Source of the DNA: Cymodocea nodosa
Lineage: Eukaryota > Streptophyta > Magnoliopsida > Alismatales > Cymodoceaceae
Assembly: GCA_036874045.1 (NCBI GenBank)
Contig: JAZBRI010000008.1
Location: forward strand, 13,221,001 to 13,285,000
Length of the DNA: 64,000 nt
Direction: 5' to 3'
Shown: in pieces, positions 12,016 through 22,217 of the stretch
How positions within the stretch are numbered: the stretch's first letter is position 1
Layout: each line of letters begins with the position of its first letter
Made by a program: the position numbers and the translations under genes
Notes under the pieces: generated by a model
Told to the model about the DNA's origin: nothing
The model's input: only the letters and a program-made list of their open reading frames with translations
The model's database searches: none

Positions 12016-12650
12016 TTTAACCCAAAATTAACAACTTACCTCCTTAATTTAGAAAAATCACATAGAAATTTACATAAATCGAAATGATGCATGTAAATAT
12101 TTGTTGGAAAGATAATTTCCTCTAGTTTCTGAAAAAAATTACTAAATTAAATTTTTAATACTCAAATATATAGATTTTTTTCAAAAAATCATCAGAAGAA
12201 AACTATTCAGAAATCTACAGAATATCCTTGTCTTCTAAGATTTTTATCTTTTAACATACAATTCAGAATTTTATACATAAATACTCAAAAGAAATCTCAG
12301 AAACCGAGTATTTCAGGAAAAATATCATAAAAATGAGTTCTAATCTCGTGCACATCAAAAAAAATTAAATTTACAGATAGATAGATTCTGTCATAATAAT
12401 TTGTACACAAAGATTATCATTACTCCATTAAGCTACTTGTCACCAAATCATAAACTTGAATTAAACATGTAACAAGCAATTCAGATAACAAAGAATTGAA
12501 CACATAGAACGGTCAATACATGTATCCATTTCTTTGCAAACAAACAAAGAAAAATAACAATCTCAACAAGAAAACAAATAAAACTAAAACAATTTAAAGG
12601 ATATTAAATCTTACAAATCATCTAATAAATCATTTTAAAGCACCAAAACT

Positions 12651-12669
12651 CCCCGGCAACGGCGCCAAA
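12651..12669 (-). other. Element F primer-binding site
   Basis: Minus strand reads TTGGCGCCGTTGCCGGGG five bases from the 5' LTR end. This is the box found at the primer site of Tat and Athila gypsy elements in plants; Gyp-1 has the slightly altered TGGCGCCGTTGCTGG. Confidence 0.85.
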
Positions 12670-12673
12670 AACT

Positions 12674-14817
12674 TGTAACGCTTTTATGTGTTGTTAAATT
12701 AAACGGCAAAAGCGCAAATTTTACATTTATAACCGCAAGCGCACGGTGCCCATTGTAATATGTGCAAGTACAGGTCGAATCCACAAGGAGTTTGTCTTAA
12801 ATACTTTTATTAAAATGATTATCCGATTAAATATTCACATTAAACTAATTCATAATTAAACTCTAATTACTTAATATTGATATACAAAATTCGTAGCACA
12901 ATTAAGGTTTATAAGATTACCCCAAAATTCAATTAGTTATGATAAGATATTAAAGAAATCAATGAGTATTAATCCGGAAATCATAGAATTTCTGCTCGAA
13001 TTTTAACTCCAATAACTTCCAACTTGAACATTTAAAAATCCATAATAAATAACGGTTGGAAAGATCCTTGAAATATCTTTCAAATGGCAGTGATTTCGTT
13101 GATTAACACAAATTAAAACGCTGCCAATATCTTATTTAAGAAAGGGGTGCAGACGATTATGGAAACTTTCCAAAAACGCACCTTCGGTGCAAAAATCAAA
13201 TCTCCGTCAAATCTTCATGAAATGCTACGAAATAAGCGCGCCTTGAAAGTAGATCTGTTACACTAACAAGGAAAATTTACAGAACTGAATTCCACAAAAT
13301 ACACGATGCAAGCACAGCACAGGCGTCGAGCTCAAAATTAGCACTCAATAGAGACTCAAAACCGTTGATACCTTCACAAAATAAAATTGAAAATCTTCGG
13401 AAAACATTCTAAAAAATTCTAAAACTTTGTAAAATTATTCTACATTCATTATACTTACAAAAAAAAAAAAAAGGGAATTTATAGATGACGAACACGTAGA
13501 TACAATTCGACGAAAAACTACTAACAATCTGGCCATCTAAGAACGGAAAACTACCTTCACAATTCACATCATCACATTCATTCACACTAAACATATAATA
13601 TGAACTCAATCCTGATATCAATTAACATCAAAACAGTATGTGATCTTTAATATAGAACATTTGAAACAAAGATTTATGCATAGAATTTCGTCCTTCCACA
13701 TACTCAAACTATACTCATACATATAAAATTGTAAAACATGAAAACTAGTATGAGGATCTCTCCTTTCCATCATACCTTTTAATCCTCCACGTTTCTTCAA
13801 GCAATGACTCCCCAAAGTCCTTGAAATCGATGCTCCACAGGGTTGTCACCACCTGTAGCACGTCTAAGTGAAGCTTCTAAGGTTGCCTTGAAGAAGAGTG
13901 GTGCACGTCCTCAAGATCTTGCCTCCAAGACCCACAACTTTGGCTTCCACATCTAAGAATGGTGCTTCCGATGACTCAACCCTAAAGATCTTAACCTTTT
14001 GCTCCACTCCAAATCAGTCACACGAGCCTCCCAATCCACCAAGATGAACGCCCAAGGAGATCCTAACGTATGGTCGTCTGAATTGAAGAGAAGGTGTCTT
14101 CTAGGAGGAGTGGAAGACGCTAAAGCTCACCATTCTTGAAGGGAGCTTGTTCAAGATCAAGGGGAAGATGGGACTTTTCGAATGAGGATGCTGGAATGGC
14201 TGGAACCGCCGGCTGCAATGTGTTGGAAGAGGAGGAGATAGCCTAGAATTGAGTGGTCAAACACTTTAAATACTCTAGGATTTTGTTGCTTGGGCTCTAA
14301 TAAGTTGCATCTAATGGCCCACGTTTTTTCCTCTTTAATCCACCTTGATTTCATGATTTATTGACCTATAAAACTCAAAACCAAGTTGGATGCACATATA
14401 CATTGAATATAAATCATATGATGCAAATATAGTATACATGCATGCATGAGTTGCCATATATGGAAAGTTGCCAAATTAGGAAGGTTTTGGTCTACAACTT
14501 TTTCACATGTACATACATGAATTACTTAAAGTTCTTTAGTTTAACATCATATTTAAGTGATTTGGCAATCATACAATGTATATAAAGTCATACATTGAAG
14601 AATTATAAGAATTATGTCTAATACAAGGGCTATTGACTAGGTGTTTAATTGATAAAGGATAAATTTGTACATTATCAACTATTTAATCCCTAATTCATGC
14701 ATATGTCTAAAAATATGATTTTCATGTAATCCTTTATAAGAACATATATAATGATGACTTATAATCCTTAACATGCATGAATTAACATATATAAAATGCA
14801 CAAATTGATACTTTACA
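12674..14817 (-). repeat. Element F, right (5') LTR
   Basis: 2.14 kb partner of 7435-9583, same ends (TGTAACGC / CTTTACA), about 97% identical by eye. Flanked on the right by Gyp-2 sequence. Confidence 0.9.
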
Positions 14818-14902
14818 ATCTCCTTCTACATCTATACTTTCACTTACTTCTAAAGTTTCAGAATCTAATTGCCTATTTAATCCTTCTTGAATCACATCTT
14901 CT

Positions 14903-15527
14903 AGTCATAACATTCAGCTTTCTATTAAACTATACACACTCTCTAGCCTGATTGAATTCTGGTAGGTATCAAGTCCTGACTTTCATTCCTAATAACTGTT
15001 AATCCTGGTTTCTTGGGAACTACATGGATTGGACTAACTCATGAGTTGTTAGAAATCAAATAAATTATATCATTATCTAACTATTTCACAATTTCCTTCC
15101 TGACTACTTATTTAAGGTTTGGATTTAATCTCCTCTTAGGAATTCTAACTGGTTTAGCATTCTCTTTAAATATATGTGGTGACAGCATAAAGTTGCATTT
15201 AACCCTTTTATATCAACCATAGTCCATCCTATTGCTTCTTTATAAGTTTTTACCACATATTTTAATTTAGATATTTGATCCTCTTTTAAATCTGATGCAA
15301 TAATGATTGGACATGTTCATTTTTCTTCTAGAAATTATAGGTCAATTTAGGAGGTAAAGGTTTTAAATCTAAATGTTAACCATTAGAAGCTAAAGCTCCT
15401 AATTTAACATTTTCATCTTCAATATTAAACTCTTCTTGATCTCCTTCTACATCTATACTTTCACTTACTTCTAAAGTTTTAGAATCTAATTGCCTATTTA
15501 ATCCTTCTTGAATCACATCTTCTAGCA
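14903..15527 (-). repeat. Gyp-2 internal duplicated block, copy 2
   Basis: Second copy of 6437-6987 plus 14818-14902. The junction at about 14902 has CTAG shared by both parental sequences (TTCTAGCAT and CCTAGTCAC), consistent with a microhomology-mediated tandem duplication. Confidence 0.7.
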
Positions 15528-15945
15528 TATATCCTTCATCATTTAGAAAGTCTATAGTATTTAAGGACATTTCTAACTCCTCAACCTTTTCTAGTTTGAA
15601 AATATTTAATTGAGTATCCTCATTACCATATGCTAATTTCATCGGTCAATTTTTACAATTTATAACGGCCCCTGATGTTGCTAAAAATGGCCTTCCCAAA
15701 ATTAAAGATGTATCATGATTCTGATACTTATTTTGTTGAGAATCCAAAATCACAATATCAATAAAATATATGAAGTTCTTGACTTTAATTAGGACATCTT
15801 CTATTTTTCCTCTAGGGTATGTTATACTTCTATCTGCTAATTGAATGATAGTCCTAGTAGGGATTAAGCCTTCTAATCCTAAGGATGCAAATATATCACT
15901 CGGCATAACATTTATACATGCACCTAGGTCTATTAAGGTTCTTTC
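15376..15945 (-). pseudogene. pol: Gyp-2 protease and linker (fossil)
   Basis: Aspartic protease region: LIDLGACINVMPSDIFASL (plants' gypsy D-L-G-A variant of DSGA), then LADRSITYPRGKIEDVLIKV and LILGRPFLATSGAVINC, all typical of Athila/Tat proteases. Followed by an acidic linker. The same segment in Gyp-1 lies at 48680-49390. The N-terminal side is cut by Cop-B. Confidence 0.85.
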
Positions 15946-17379
15946 TATTAAGACCCTTGTATTTTGATAATGCAAAAACCTGTGTGAGGTTACAAATTGT
16001 ATTTCACAGTTTAGACAATTTAGCAAAAGAGCAGAAGGTAGATAAGTCGATACAAATAGTTCAAAATTTGCTGCAAGAGATAAATAGGAAATTAGAAGGT
16101 TATCAGGCTTAACTATTTGAAAGAGAAATCTTCGGTGAGTTACTAGGCTTATGTATCTGATGAGTCAATGTTAAGCAGCGGAAATACCTTCGGATGGTTA
16201 GAAAATTAACTATCCTAAAATACAAGGCCTTTGGAGTGTTTTAAAGATAGCTAAATGATTAGAGATTTAAGGCATTAACTATCCAGAAGTTCAAGGAAAT
16301 TGGAAAGTTAGGAAGGCTAATTATCCGAAACTTAAGTCATTAAATTTCCTGTGTATAGAAAACTAGAACAGAAGCTTAAAAGGATTTTTCAAAGAATTAG
16401 AAAGCTAACTATCTGAAAAACAAGAGGTTTTAGAAGGTTACAAACTTAACTATCTGAAACTTAAGTCACTCTATTATACACGTGCAGAAATAAGAAGATA
16501 GCAGTCGGAAGCTTAAAAGAGGAATCGAGAGATTACTATAGCTAACTATCCTAAAGTTGAAGATTTTAGTAGGTTAACATCCATAACCATCCGAACTTAA
16601 GACTCTTCACGTGTATGACTTAAAATCCCACGTGACACAGACAAAAGGACTTAAGTAGATTTTCGATGAGTTACAGCTACTCTTTAGAGAGTTACTCAGC
16701 TAACCATCCGAAAATCAAAGGGAATCGAAAGGTTACAAGTTGGACAGTATATAGAATGGTAACTTACTATTTTTGGGACTGACTACACAATAAGTACAGT
16801 AGAAAACATCCATTAGAAGTGAATATGATCGTTATACCTTTTGGTATAAATATGAGAAGTAAAGGGAAGATTAGAATAACGATCATCATATATTGTGAGC
16901 TACTCAAAAATTCTAGAAATACTCTCAAGTCTGCAAAATACAGAAAGATTCTCAAAGTTCACTGCAGCACAAAAGCTCCCTACAGTCAAACTTTGTTTCA
17001 AAGTTCAAAGCTATTGGTTCATGAGTTTCAACCTCAAAACTCACTATTGATTAAGAGCTTGTACTTGAAAGCTCAAAGAAAAGTTGGCTGCTAAGCTTCA
17101 ACCTAAAAGCTCAAGTGTTCATTCTTGCTTCAACCTGAAAGCAAGTGCTGTAAGTATTTATATACTTAGTGAAGCCCAAGTGAATCTTGGGGGTGGACTA
17201 ACCAAGTTGGTGAACCACCTAAAAATCTCTTTGTGTTCATTACTTTTCACTATTGTGCATGTACATTGATTAATTAAGACCACAGATACATTGAATCAAT
17301 CAATTAAGTTAAAAAGGAAGTCAAAATTACACACACACACCATTAACCCCCCCCTTTGGTGAGCCTTTCAATCCTAACA
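15946..17379 (+). repeat. Cop-B 5' LTR
   Basis: About 1.43 kb, ends ...AATCCTAACA before the primer site. From 16130 to 16750 it carries repeated CTAACTATC / GTTAC...CTTAA cassettes (the dyad array in reverse orientation to Cop-C and Cop-D). A CA microsatellite lies at 17329-17341, and the 3' part has repeated 'AGCTTG.ACCTGAAAGCTC' phrases. Confidence 0.9.
16845..16852 (+). promoter_or_regulatory. Putative Cop-B LTR TATA box
   Basis: TATAAATA in the context TTTTGGTATAAATATGAG. The same context recurs in the Cop-B 3' LTR (36437-36444) and inverted in the Cop-D LTR (about 44145-44157, GGTATAAATGAG), so it is conserved between related LTRs. Confidence 0.5.
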
Positions 17380-17381
17380 AT

Positions 17382-17393
17382 TGGTATTAGAGC
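17382..17393 (+). other. Cop-B primer-binding site
   Basis: TGGTATTAGAGC two bases after the LTR, a one-base variant of the tRNA-iMet site. Confidence 0.9.
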
Positions 17394-17430
17394 CTGACTA
17401 ACCCATTTTAAGATCTAACCATCTAGATTA

Positions 17431-18661
17431 ATGGTACAATTTGCTAAGGGGCAAAACATTCACAGACCTCCTCTATTCGATGGTTCGAACTATAATTATT
17501 GGAAGAATAGAATGGAGTGTTTCCTCAGGAGTTCTGATGTAAAACTCTAGAAGATTGTCGTTCTTGGAACTACACTTCCAACCAGTAATGTTATGGATTG
17601 GACTAAGGAGGATGAGAGAATCATCTAGTTGGATGCTTGAGGGCTAAATGCTATATACTATGCACTAACAACTGAACAATATAACAAAGTTTCTGCATGC
17701 AAATCTACACATGAAGCTTGGAAAATCCTTCAAGTTACACACGAAGGTACAAGCCAGATAAAGAACACAAAAATCAGCATTTTATTGAGAAAACTAGAAT
17801 TATTTAAAATGAATGATAATGAAAGCATAACTAAAATGTTTTCAAGATTTACTAAGATTATTAACAGTCTTAAAGGCTTGAGAAAGGAATTCTCTTCACG
17901 TGAGTAGGTACAAAAGATTCTGAGAAGTCTAACTATTGAGTGGAAACAAAAATCCACCTCCATTCAAGACTCCAAGGATCTCAACAACTACACTATTGAA
18001 GAGCTGTTGGGCAATCTACTGGCCCACGAGGTTCAAATGAAAGACTAGAAGGAACATGAGGGAACTATTGAAAAGAAAGCTAAGAAGAAAAAGGAAATTG
18101 CATTTCCTTTAATAGAAGAAGCTCTAAGCTCAAATGATGATGAGATTATGCTACTGGCAAGGAATTTCAAAAAATTCATGAACAAAAACAATAAGACCAG
18201 CTCCTCCAAAAGAACAATTCTTACATGCTTTAAATGCAAAAGGCAATGGCATATACAAACCTTTTGTCCACTACAAATAGAAGAGGATCAAATAGATAAG
18301 AAGAAAAGATGGAAGAACAAAAAGAAAATGGCTCTTAAAGCTACTTGGGATGATAGTAGTTCCTCAAACAGTTCTTCAGATTCTAAAGATGAAGTTGTAA
18401 CCAATGTGTGCTTTGCAGCACAAGAGGTATGCTCTACTTCTTCTTATTGTTCAGAAAATGAGCATGATGAATTAGATGTAAATAGTCCTCTGTGTACAGT
18501 AGATAATCTATATGTTAAATGTAGAGAATATAAAAAAGAGATTAAAAGGTTGTATATCTGTTTAGAAGATTCTTTTGTTGAATTAGAAATAGTTCTAGTT
18601 GAAAATAGAAATTTGAAAACTAACATGGAAAAATATAGCTATGATAACTATGAGTTAAAAG
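17431..18661 (+). pseudogene. gag: Cop-B gag (fossil), first part
   Basis: ATG at 17431 opens MVQFAKGQNIHRPPLFDG, the usual start of Sirevirus-type gags, followed by a UBN2-like region, a zinc knuckle (C-F-K-C-K-R-Q-W-H...C, near 18225-18270) and an acidic serine-rich and coiled-coil C-terminal half (SSSNSSSDSKDEVV, 18355-18400). The gag resumes after Cop-E at 31864. Several breaks. Confidence 0.85.
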
Positions 18662-18666
18662 AAGAA
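18662..18666. repeat. Target-site duplication of Cop-E, left copy
   Basis: AAGAA; the right copy is 31859-31863. A 5-bp TSD fits copia integrase. Confidence 0.95.
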
Positions 18667-19556
18667 TGTAGGATCGTATGGCTACACAAGAGGGGGGTGA
18701 ATTGTGTATTTTTAATATTTTCTGAAATATAATTGAAACTTTAAAACTCAAAAACAAGTCGAGACATTGTTTTCATAAAATCATTTTTATTCAAGGTTTC
18801 AATTACAATATACAATTCAATTCTCCTCAGAAATTGTAGATGCAATTATATTTCGATACCATGTATCATCTAAACAATTTCATAACTACAAACATAGAAA
18901 ACTAATTTACGGAATTTAAAACTTTTCTCCCTGTTTGAGATCTTTCTTCTTTTCTTTTTCTTCTTCAGTGACGAATATCTTGTCTTTTCATGCTTCACAG
19001 AATTTGCTTTCTTCTGATACTTCAAATCTTCAGTGACGAAAATCTTACCTTTTTATGCTTCACTGAACTTTCTTCCACTTGAGAGATTTTCCCCGAGAAG
19101 GTGTTTTTGATCCCTGAAAAAGATTTTTCTTTTGGTGTGCAGGGATGGTTTGATCCTTGAAATGATTTTTCGTTTTGTGTGCAAGGATAAATTGATCAAT
19201 GAGAATTCTATGCCTTTTATACTGTATCTTCATTTCATGCATATCCTTCACGTTTAACCACTACCAGTTTTCCACTTCTCCACATCTTTTCTTTTTCCTT
19301 CATCAAAACACATATGTTCTAACCCACGTTTATATTTCGAATTTCCTTTAATCATCAGTCTTGGATCTCTGAAAAATTTCCTGCAAAATAAACTTTCTCG
19401 TCCAAAAGTTTTTCATCAGTGTAATAAGAAGTCGTTACTTTAATGTTAACTAAACGAGTAACACAAGTATATATATAACTTAACGTTTCTAACTTAGCGA
19501 ATTCCTTATGTGCCATTTCACGTCACAAGTACTGTAGCTAACTCAACGAACTAAGT

Positions 19557-19650
19557 TTGTGGTGTTATGCTATCTCAACAAACCATCTCCGTTGTGTTAT
19601 GATAACTCAACGAACCATTTCCGTTGTGTTATGATAACTCAACGAACTAG
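19557..19650. repeat. 32-bp tandem repeat in the Cop-E LTR
   Basis: About three units in the phase CCGTTGTGTTATGATAACTC + AACGAACCATTT; each unit is a near-dyad (GTTGTGTTA / TAACTCAAC). Duplicated in the 5' LTR at about 31117-31210. Confidence 0.85.
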
Positions 19651-19858
19651 TAATAAACAAATGTTTTTATAATAAGAATTTTACCACGTGCAAAAATAAC
19701 AACTTAAGTTTATAACGCTAACCTAACGCGTTGCCTTAGTGTTCAATATAGCAACTCAACGCGTTTAGTTATGTTAACTTAACGAGTTAAACATGTGCAC
19801 CTCACGTGATACAATACAACATTCGTAACTTATAATTTCACCACATGTATAACACTAA

Positions 19859-19935
19859 CTTAACGAGTTTGTCTCTTCTTTTACTCACTAACTTAACGAG
19901 TTCGTCTCTTCTTTTACTCACTAACTTAACGAGTT
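19859..19935. repeat. 33-bp tandem repeat in the Cop-E LTR
   Basis: Period 33 bp, marked by CTTAACGAG at 19859, 19892 and 19925, with TCTCTTCTTTTACTCACTAA between. Also in the 5' LTR near 31420-31496. Confidence 0.9.
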
Positions 19936-20297
19936 ATCACGTGACCTATTTTAACCTTTAAGCCTCTAACTTAACGAGTTCTCATGTCACCTCTATACAA
20001 ACAAAACTATAACTTAACGAGTTGTCTTAACGTGCACTGTTCATGATACAGAAGATATAACATTAAAACATATCATGCTTTTCAATAAAAACACACGTTA
20101 ACTTAATGTTTAGCTAAATGAGAAATTAATGCAACGAAACGACTAGATATTAACTTCAGATCCAATACAGACAAGTATTTATATCAGTAAGCTTTTTCTG
20201 TATTAATTGATGATTTTAATTTCTTTTCACAAGCAATAGTAATTGAGCAAATATGATTATTTTCATTCAGCACACATCATCAAAAAAATACTCAACA

Positions 20298-20795
20298 ATC
20301 TCCCCCTTTTTGATGATGACAAAACCATATTAAATCAATTATGAAATATGTTTAACTCAACAAAGCACCTTCGTTGGGTTAACTTTTAATTCAACAAACT
20401 TGTTTGTTGACTTAAGTTCATTTAAGCTTATTTCTATTGTTTGTGTAAATTTTACCTCTCAGAACTAAAACTCTCAGATGTCAATAATTATATAAGTATC
20501 AGTTTTCTAATTATCATTTGTCAGATTACAATAACCATTTAAATAGCATCTCCTTTTATAATATATATATGCAATTAAGATCGTAATCATCTTTTTATAA
20601 TATTTCTCCCCCTTTTTGTCATTAATCAAAAAGATAATTACAGAGAATATATATATATATATATAAGAGAATTACAACAACGATTTCTGTAAACAAGAAT
20701 AATAATTGAACACATTTACAGAAAAATGTATTGTTCACTGAATCAAACAAGTAATACAAACATTACATTTTGTATTCAGAAACAAACAAAAACAG
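20298..20795 (-). other. Cop-E 3' non-coding region with polypurine tract
   Basis: Minus strand reads AAAAAGGGGGAGAT next to the 3' LTR (20298-20312), the polypurine tract. A second PPT-like box (AAAAAGGGGGAGAAA) lies at 20604-20620, and an AT dinucleotide run at 20646-20665. Several spaced PPT-like boxes are a known Sirevirus feature. No gene. Confidence 0.8.
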
Positions 20796-22124
20796 TTATT
20801 GACCCCTCCTAAGTATATCACTTATAGCATTACATATTTTATCTCCTAGATGCCTAATATCATTTCTGATGTCGTTAAGCACTACATCTAAGTCAGGAGG
20901 TAGCTGGGTTTGCTGTTCTGCTTGAACTGAATAACTTTGTTGTTGTTGTATATGGTCTGTATCAGGTTGTTGTTGTTGTTGTTGTCGTTGAGGTTTATGC
21001 ATGGCCTGGAATTTTTGCAAATCTTTGACACTAAATGCTGTCATGCCTTTAGTTTCAGAGGGCCAATTGGATAAAGTCAATTGGCTTGCAAGGATTCTAC
21101 ATACAGCATCACCATAAAATAACTTTGAACTCATATGCTGTAGTTGAGAAGTGAAAACATCAAACCAATTGATTTGAATTCTATTCAGCAAGCTATAAGT
21201 TGCATATAAACAACTTCTGTTGACTTCCATATTGTGTCCAACTCTCTGAAATAAATTTGCATGCAATATATTTGCAATAAACCTTGCCTCTGCATTCAGA
21301 TTTTCCATTAATCTCATTTCAGAATATACATCTGGAATTTTTAATAAAGACTGAATGTTCCATTCTAGTTGTCTTATTATGTCAAATCTGTTGGTAACAA
21401 CAACACCTTCATTCTTTAATCCTAAAACTTCAAAAATTAACTCAGGAGACAATATAAACTCCTGTTCATTTATTTGAGTTTTCAGAAAATTTCCATCCTT
21501 GTCCAGATTGCTATAAAAAGCTGCAATAAGCTCTGTGTATTGCTTCCATTTCGTTCCTACTGGCAAGAATTTAATGAGGCCTTGAAACTCAAACAGATCT
21601 CTTATGTCCATCAAATTTCTGAATTTTATTGGACGAGAATGCAGAATCTGACATATAATCAGATTATTGTATTTCTGCAATGCTTCTTCAGATCTAAAAT
21701 GAATTGCATTACCTTGAATTTGTAATATTGTACACAAAGAAGGTGATACCTGAAGCCGTGACTCAGAGTTTAATTTATCTTTAGGAACCTCTTCTGCAAA
21801 ATGAATGTCATGTTGTTCCTCTTCCAAAATATTATCTTGAAGCTGCTTAGGTAAGCTTGATTCTTCAACTTCAACAGTGTTAGGAACATTGTCAATATGC
21901 TTAACATTCATCTGTTCAGTCTCTATAGAATGTTCAGAGTACAATTTTTCCATAAATTCTACAGCCGATGTATCTGTCTGTAATTGTTCATTTTGTTCAA
22001 CAGATATTTCCATTGATTCATGCTGTGAATTCTCAGACTCTGCTTCTATAGATTCCGTAGAAGGCTGGTTAACTTTTAGCTCTTCTAGAGTCTTAACATT
22101 TTCAATATCTGCTACTCCAAACAA
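20796..22124 (-). CDS. Cop-E extra ORF, C-terminal part: env-position protein homologous to the Gyp-1 ORF
   Basis: Long open frame of about 440 codons downstream of RNase H. An acidic N-terminal part is followed by a helical domain: DIRDLFEFQGLIKF, then AAFYSNL, SPELIFEVLGLK, ARFIANILHANLFQRVGH, LLNRIQINWFDVF and SKLFYGD, then a Q-rich stretch and a short helical C-terminus. The same landmarks occur in the same order in Gyp-1 (54170-54943). The frame is open upstream of the quoted start, so the start is undecided. I see no signal peptide and no long hydrophobic segment, so there is no sequence support for an envelope function despite the env-like position. It resembles helical domains annotated as plant transposon protein in Athila-type elements; molecular role unknown. 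Confidence 0.75.
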   Translation of the reverse strand: MFGVADIENVKTLEELKVNQPSTESIEAESENSQHESMEISVEQNEQLQTDTSAVEFMEKLYSEHSIETEQMNVKHIDNVPNTVEVEESSLPKQLQDNILEEEQHDIHFAEEVPKDKLNSESRLQVSPSLCTILQIQGNAIHFRSEEALQKYNNLIICQILHSRPIKFRNLMDIRDLFEFQGLIKFLPVGTKWKQYTELIAAFYSNLDKDGNFLKTQINEQEFILSPELIFEVLGLKNEGVVVTNRFDIIRQLEWNIQSLLKIPDVYSEMRLMENLNAEARFIANILHANLFQRVGHNMEVNRSCLYATYSLLNRIQINWFDVFTSQLQHMSSKLFYGDAVCRILASQLTLSNWPSETKGMTAFSVKDLQKFQAMHKPQRQQQQQQPDTDHIQQQQSYSVQAEQQTQLPPDLDVVLNDIRNDIRHLGDKICNAISDILRRGQ

Positions 22125-22217
22125 GTCATCCTTTGAACTAGTTACTGCCTCAACATTGTCAATTATATCTGCAATAACTTGTTCAATGTCAGGTGCCTGA
22201 TGCTCTGATTTCTCAAT

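Larger units (their letters stand above)
9584..12673 (-). other. Element F internal region, non-coding
   Basis: No gag or pol homology on either strand. It holds a polypurine tract next to the left LTR, three more C-rich ATACCTA boxes (CCCCCATACCTAGTATT near 9585, CCCCCCATACCTAAATT near 10762, CCCCCATACCTAGCATG near 10880), a pyrimidine tract (10143-10372), an ATT/AAT-rich tract (11130-11245), the 32-bp palindrome at 11984-12015 and the leader (12233-12673). Confidence 0.75.
6988..14817 (-). mobile_element. F: non-coding Tat/Athila-type LTR element (LARD-like)
   Basis: Two long near-identical LTRs (7435-9583 and 12674-14817) flank about 3.1 kb without any retroviral protein. The primer box GGCGCCGTTGCCGGGG on the minus strand next to the right LTR gives orientation and a gypsy affiliation (Tat/Athila-type primer site). 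Left of the left LTR a further copy of the leader (6988-7434) is present. The element sits in Gyp-2 between two copies of ATCTCCTTCT (6978-6987, 14818-14827). By eye the LTRs are about 97% identical, suggesting an insertion on the order of one to two million years old under generic plant rates. It must have been mobilised by proteins of another element. Confidence 0.8.
4500..15945 (-). mobile_element. Gyp-2: Athila-like Ty3/gypsy element, interrupted by element F
   Basis: Minus-strand gypsy pol reading from about 15945 (protease) to about 4500 (integrase core), split by element F at 6988-14817 and cut off on its 5' side by the insertion of Cop-B at 15946. Protein content matches Gyp-1 closely (protease, RT, RNase H and integrase all align by eye). 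It has on the order of ten or more breaks and is an old fossil; no paired LTRs are visible, so age is only relative (older than Cop-B and F). Confidence 0.85.
18667..20297 (-). repeat. Cop-E 3' LTR
   Basis: TGTAGGATCG...ACTCAACA. Contains a 32-bp tandem repeat (CCGTTGTGTTATGATAACTC phase, 19557-19650), a 33-bp tandem repeat (CTTAACGAGTTTGTCTCTTC phase, 19859-19935), several CACGTG/CACGTC boxes and the 105-bp block (19685-19789) that is also in Gyp-solo. Confidence 0.95.

Noticed and set aside
19060-19251. 63-codon frame identical to one at 30621-30812
   Set aside because: LTR pair of Cop-E; no domain, no independent conservation.
19859-19935. Regular 33-bp repeats that look CRISPR-like
   Set aside because: Direct tandem repeats without distinct spacers, inside an LTR, in a plant genome with no cas genes.
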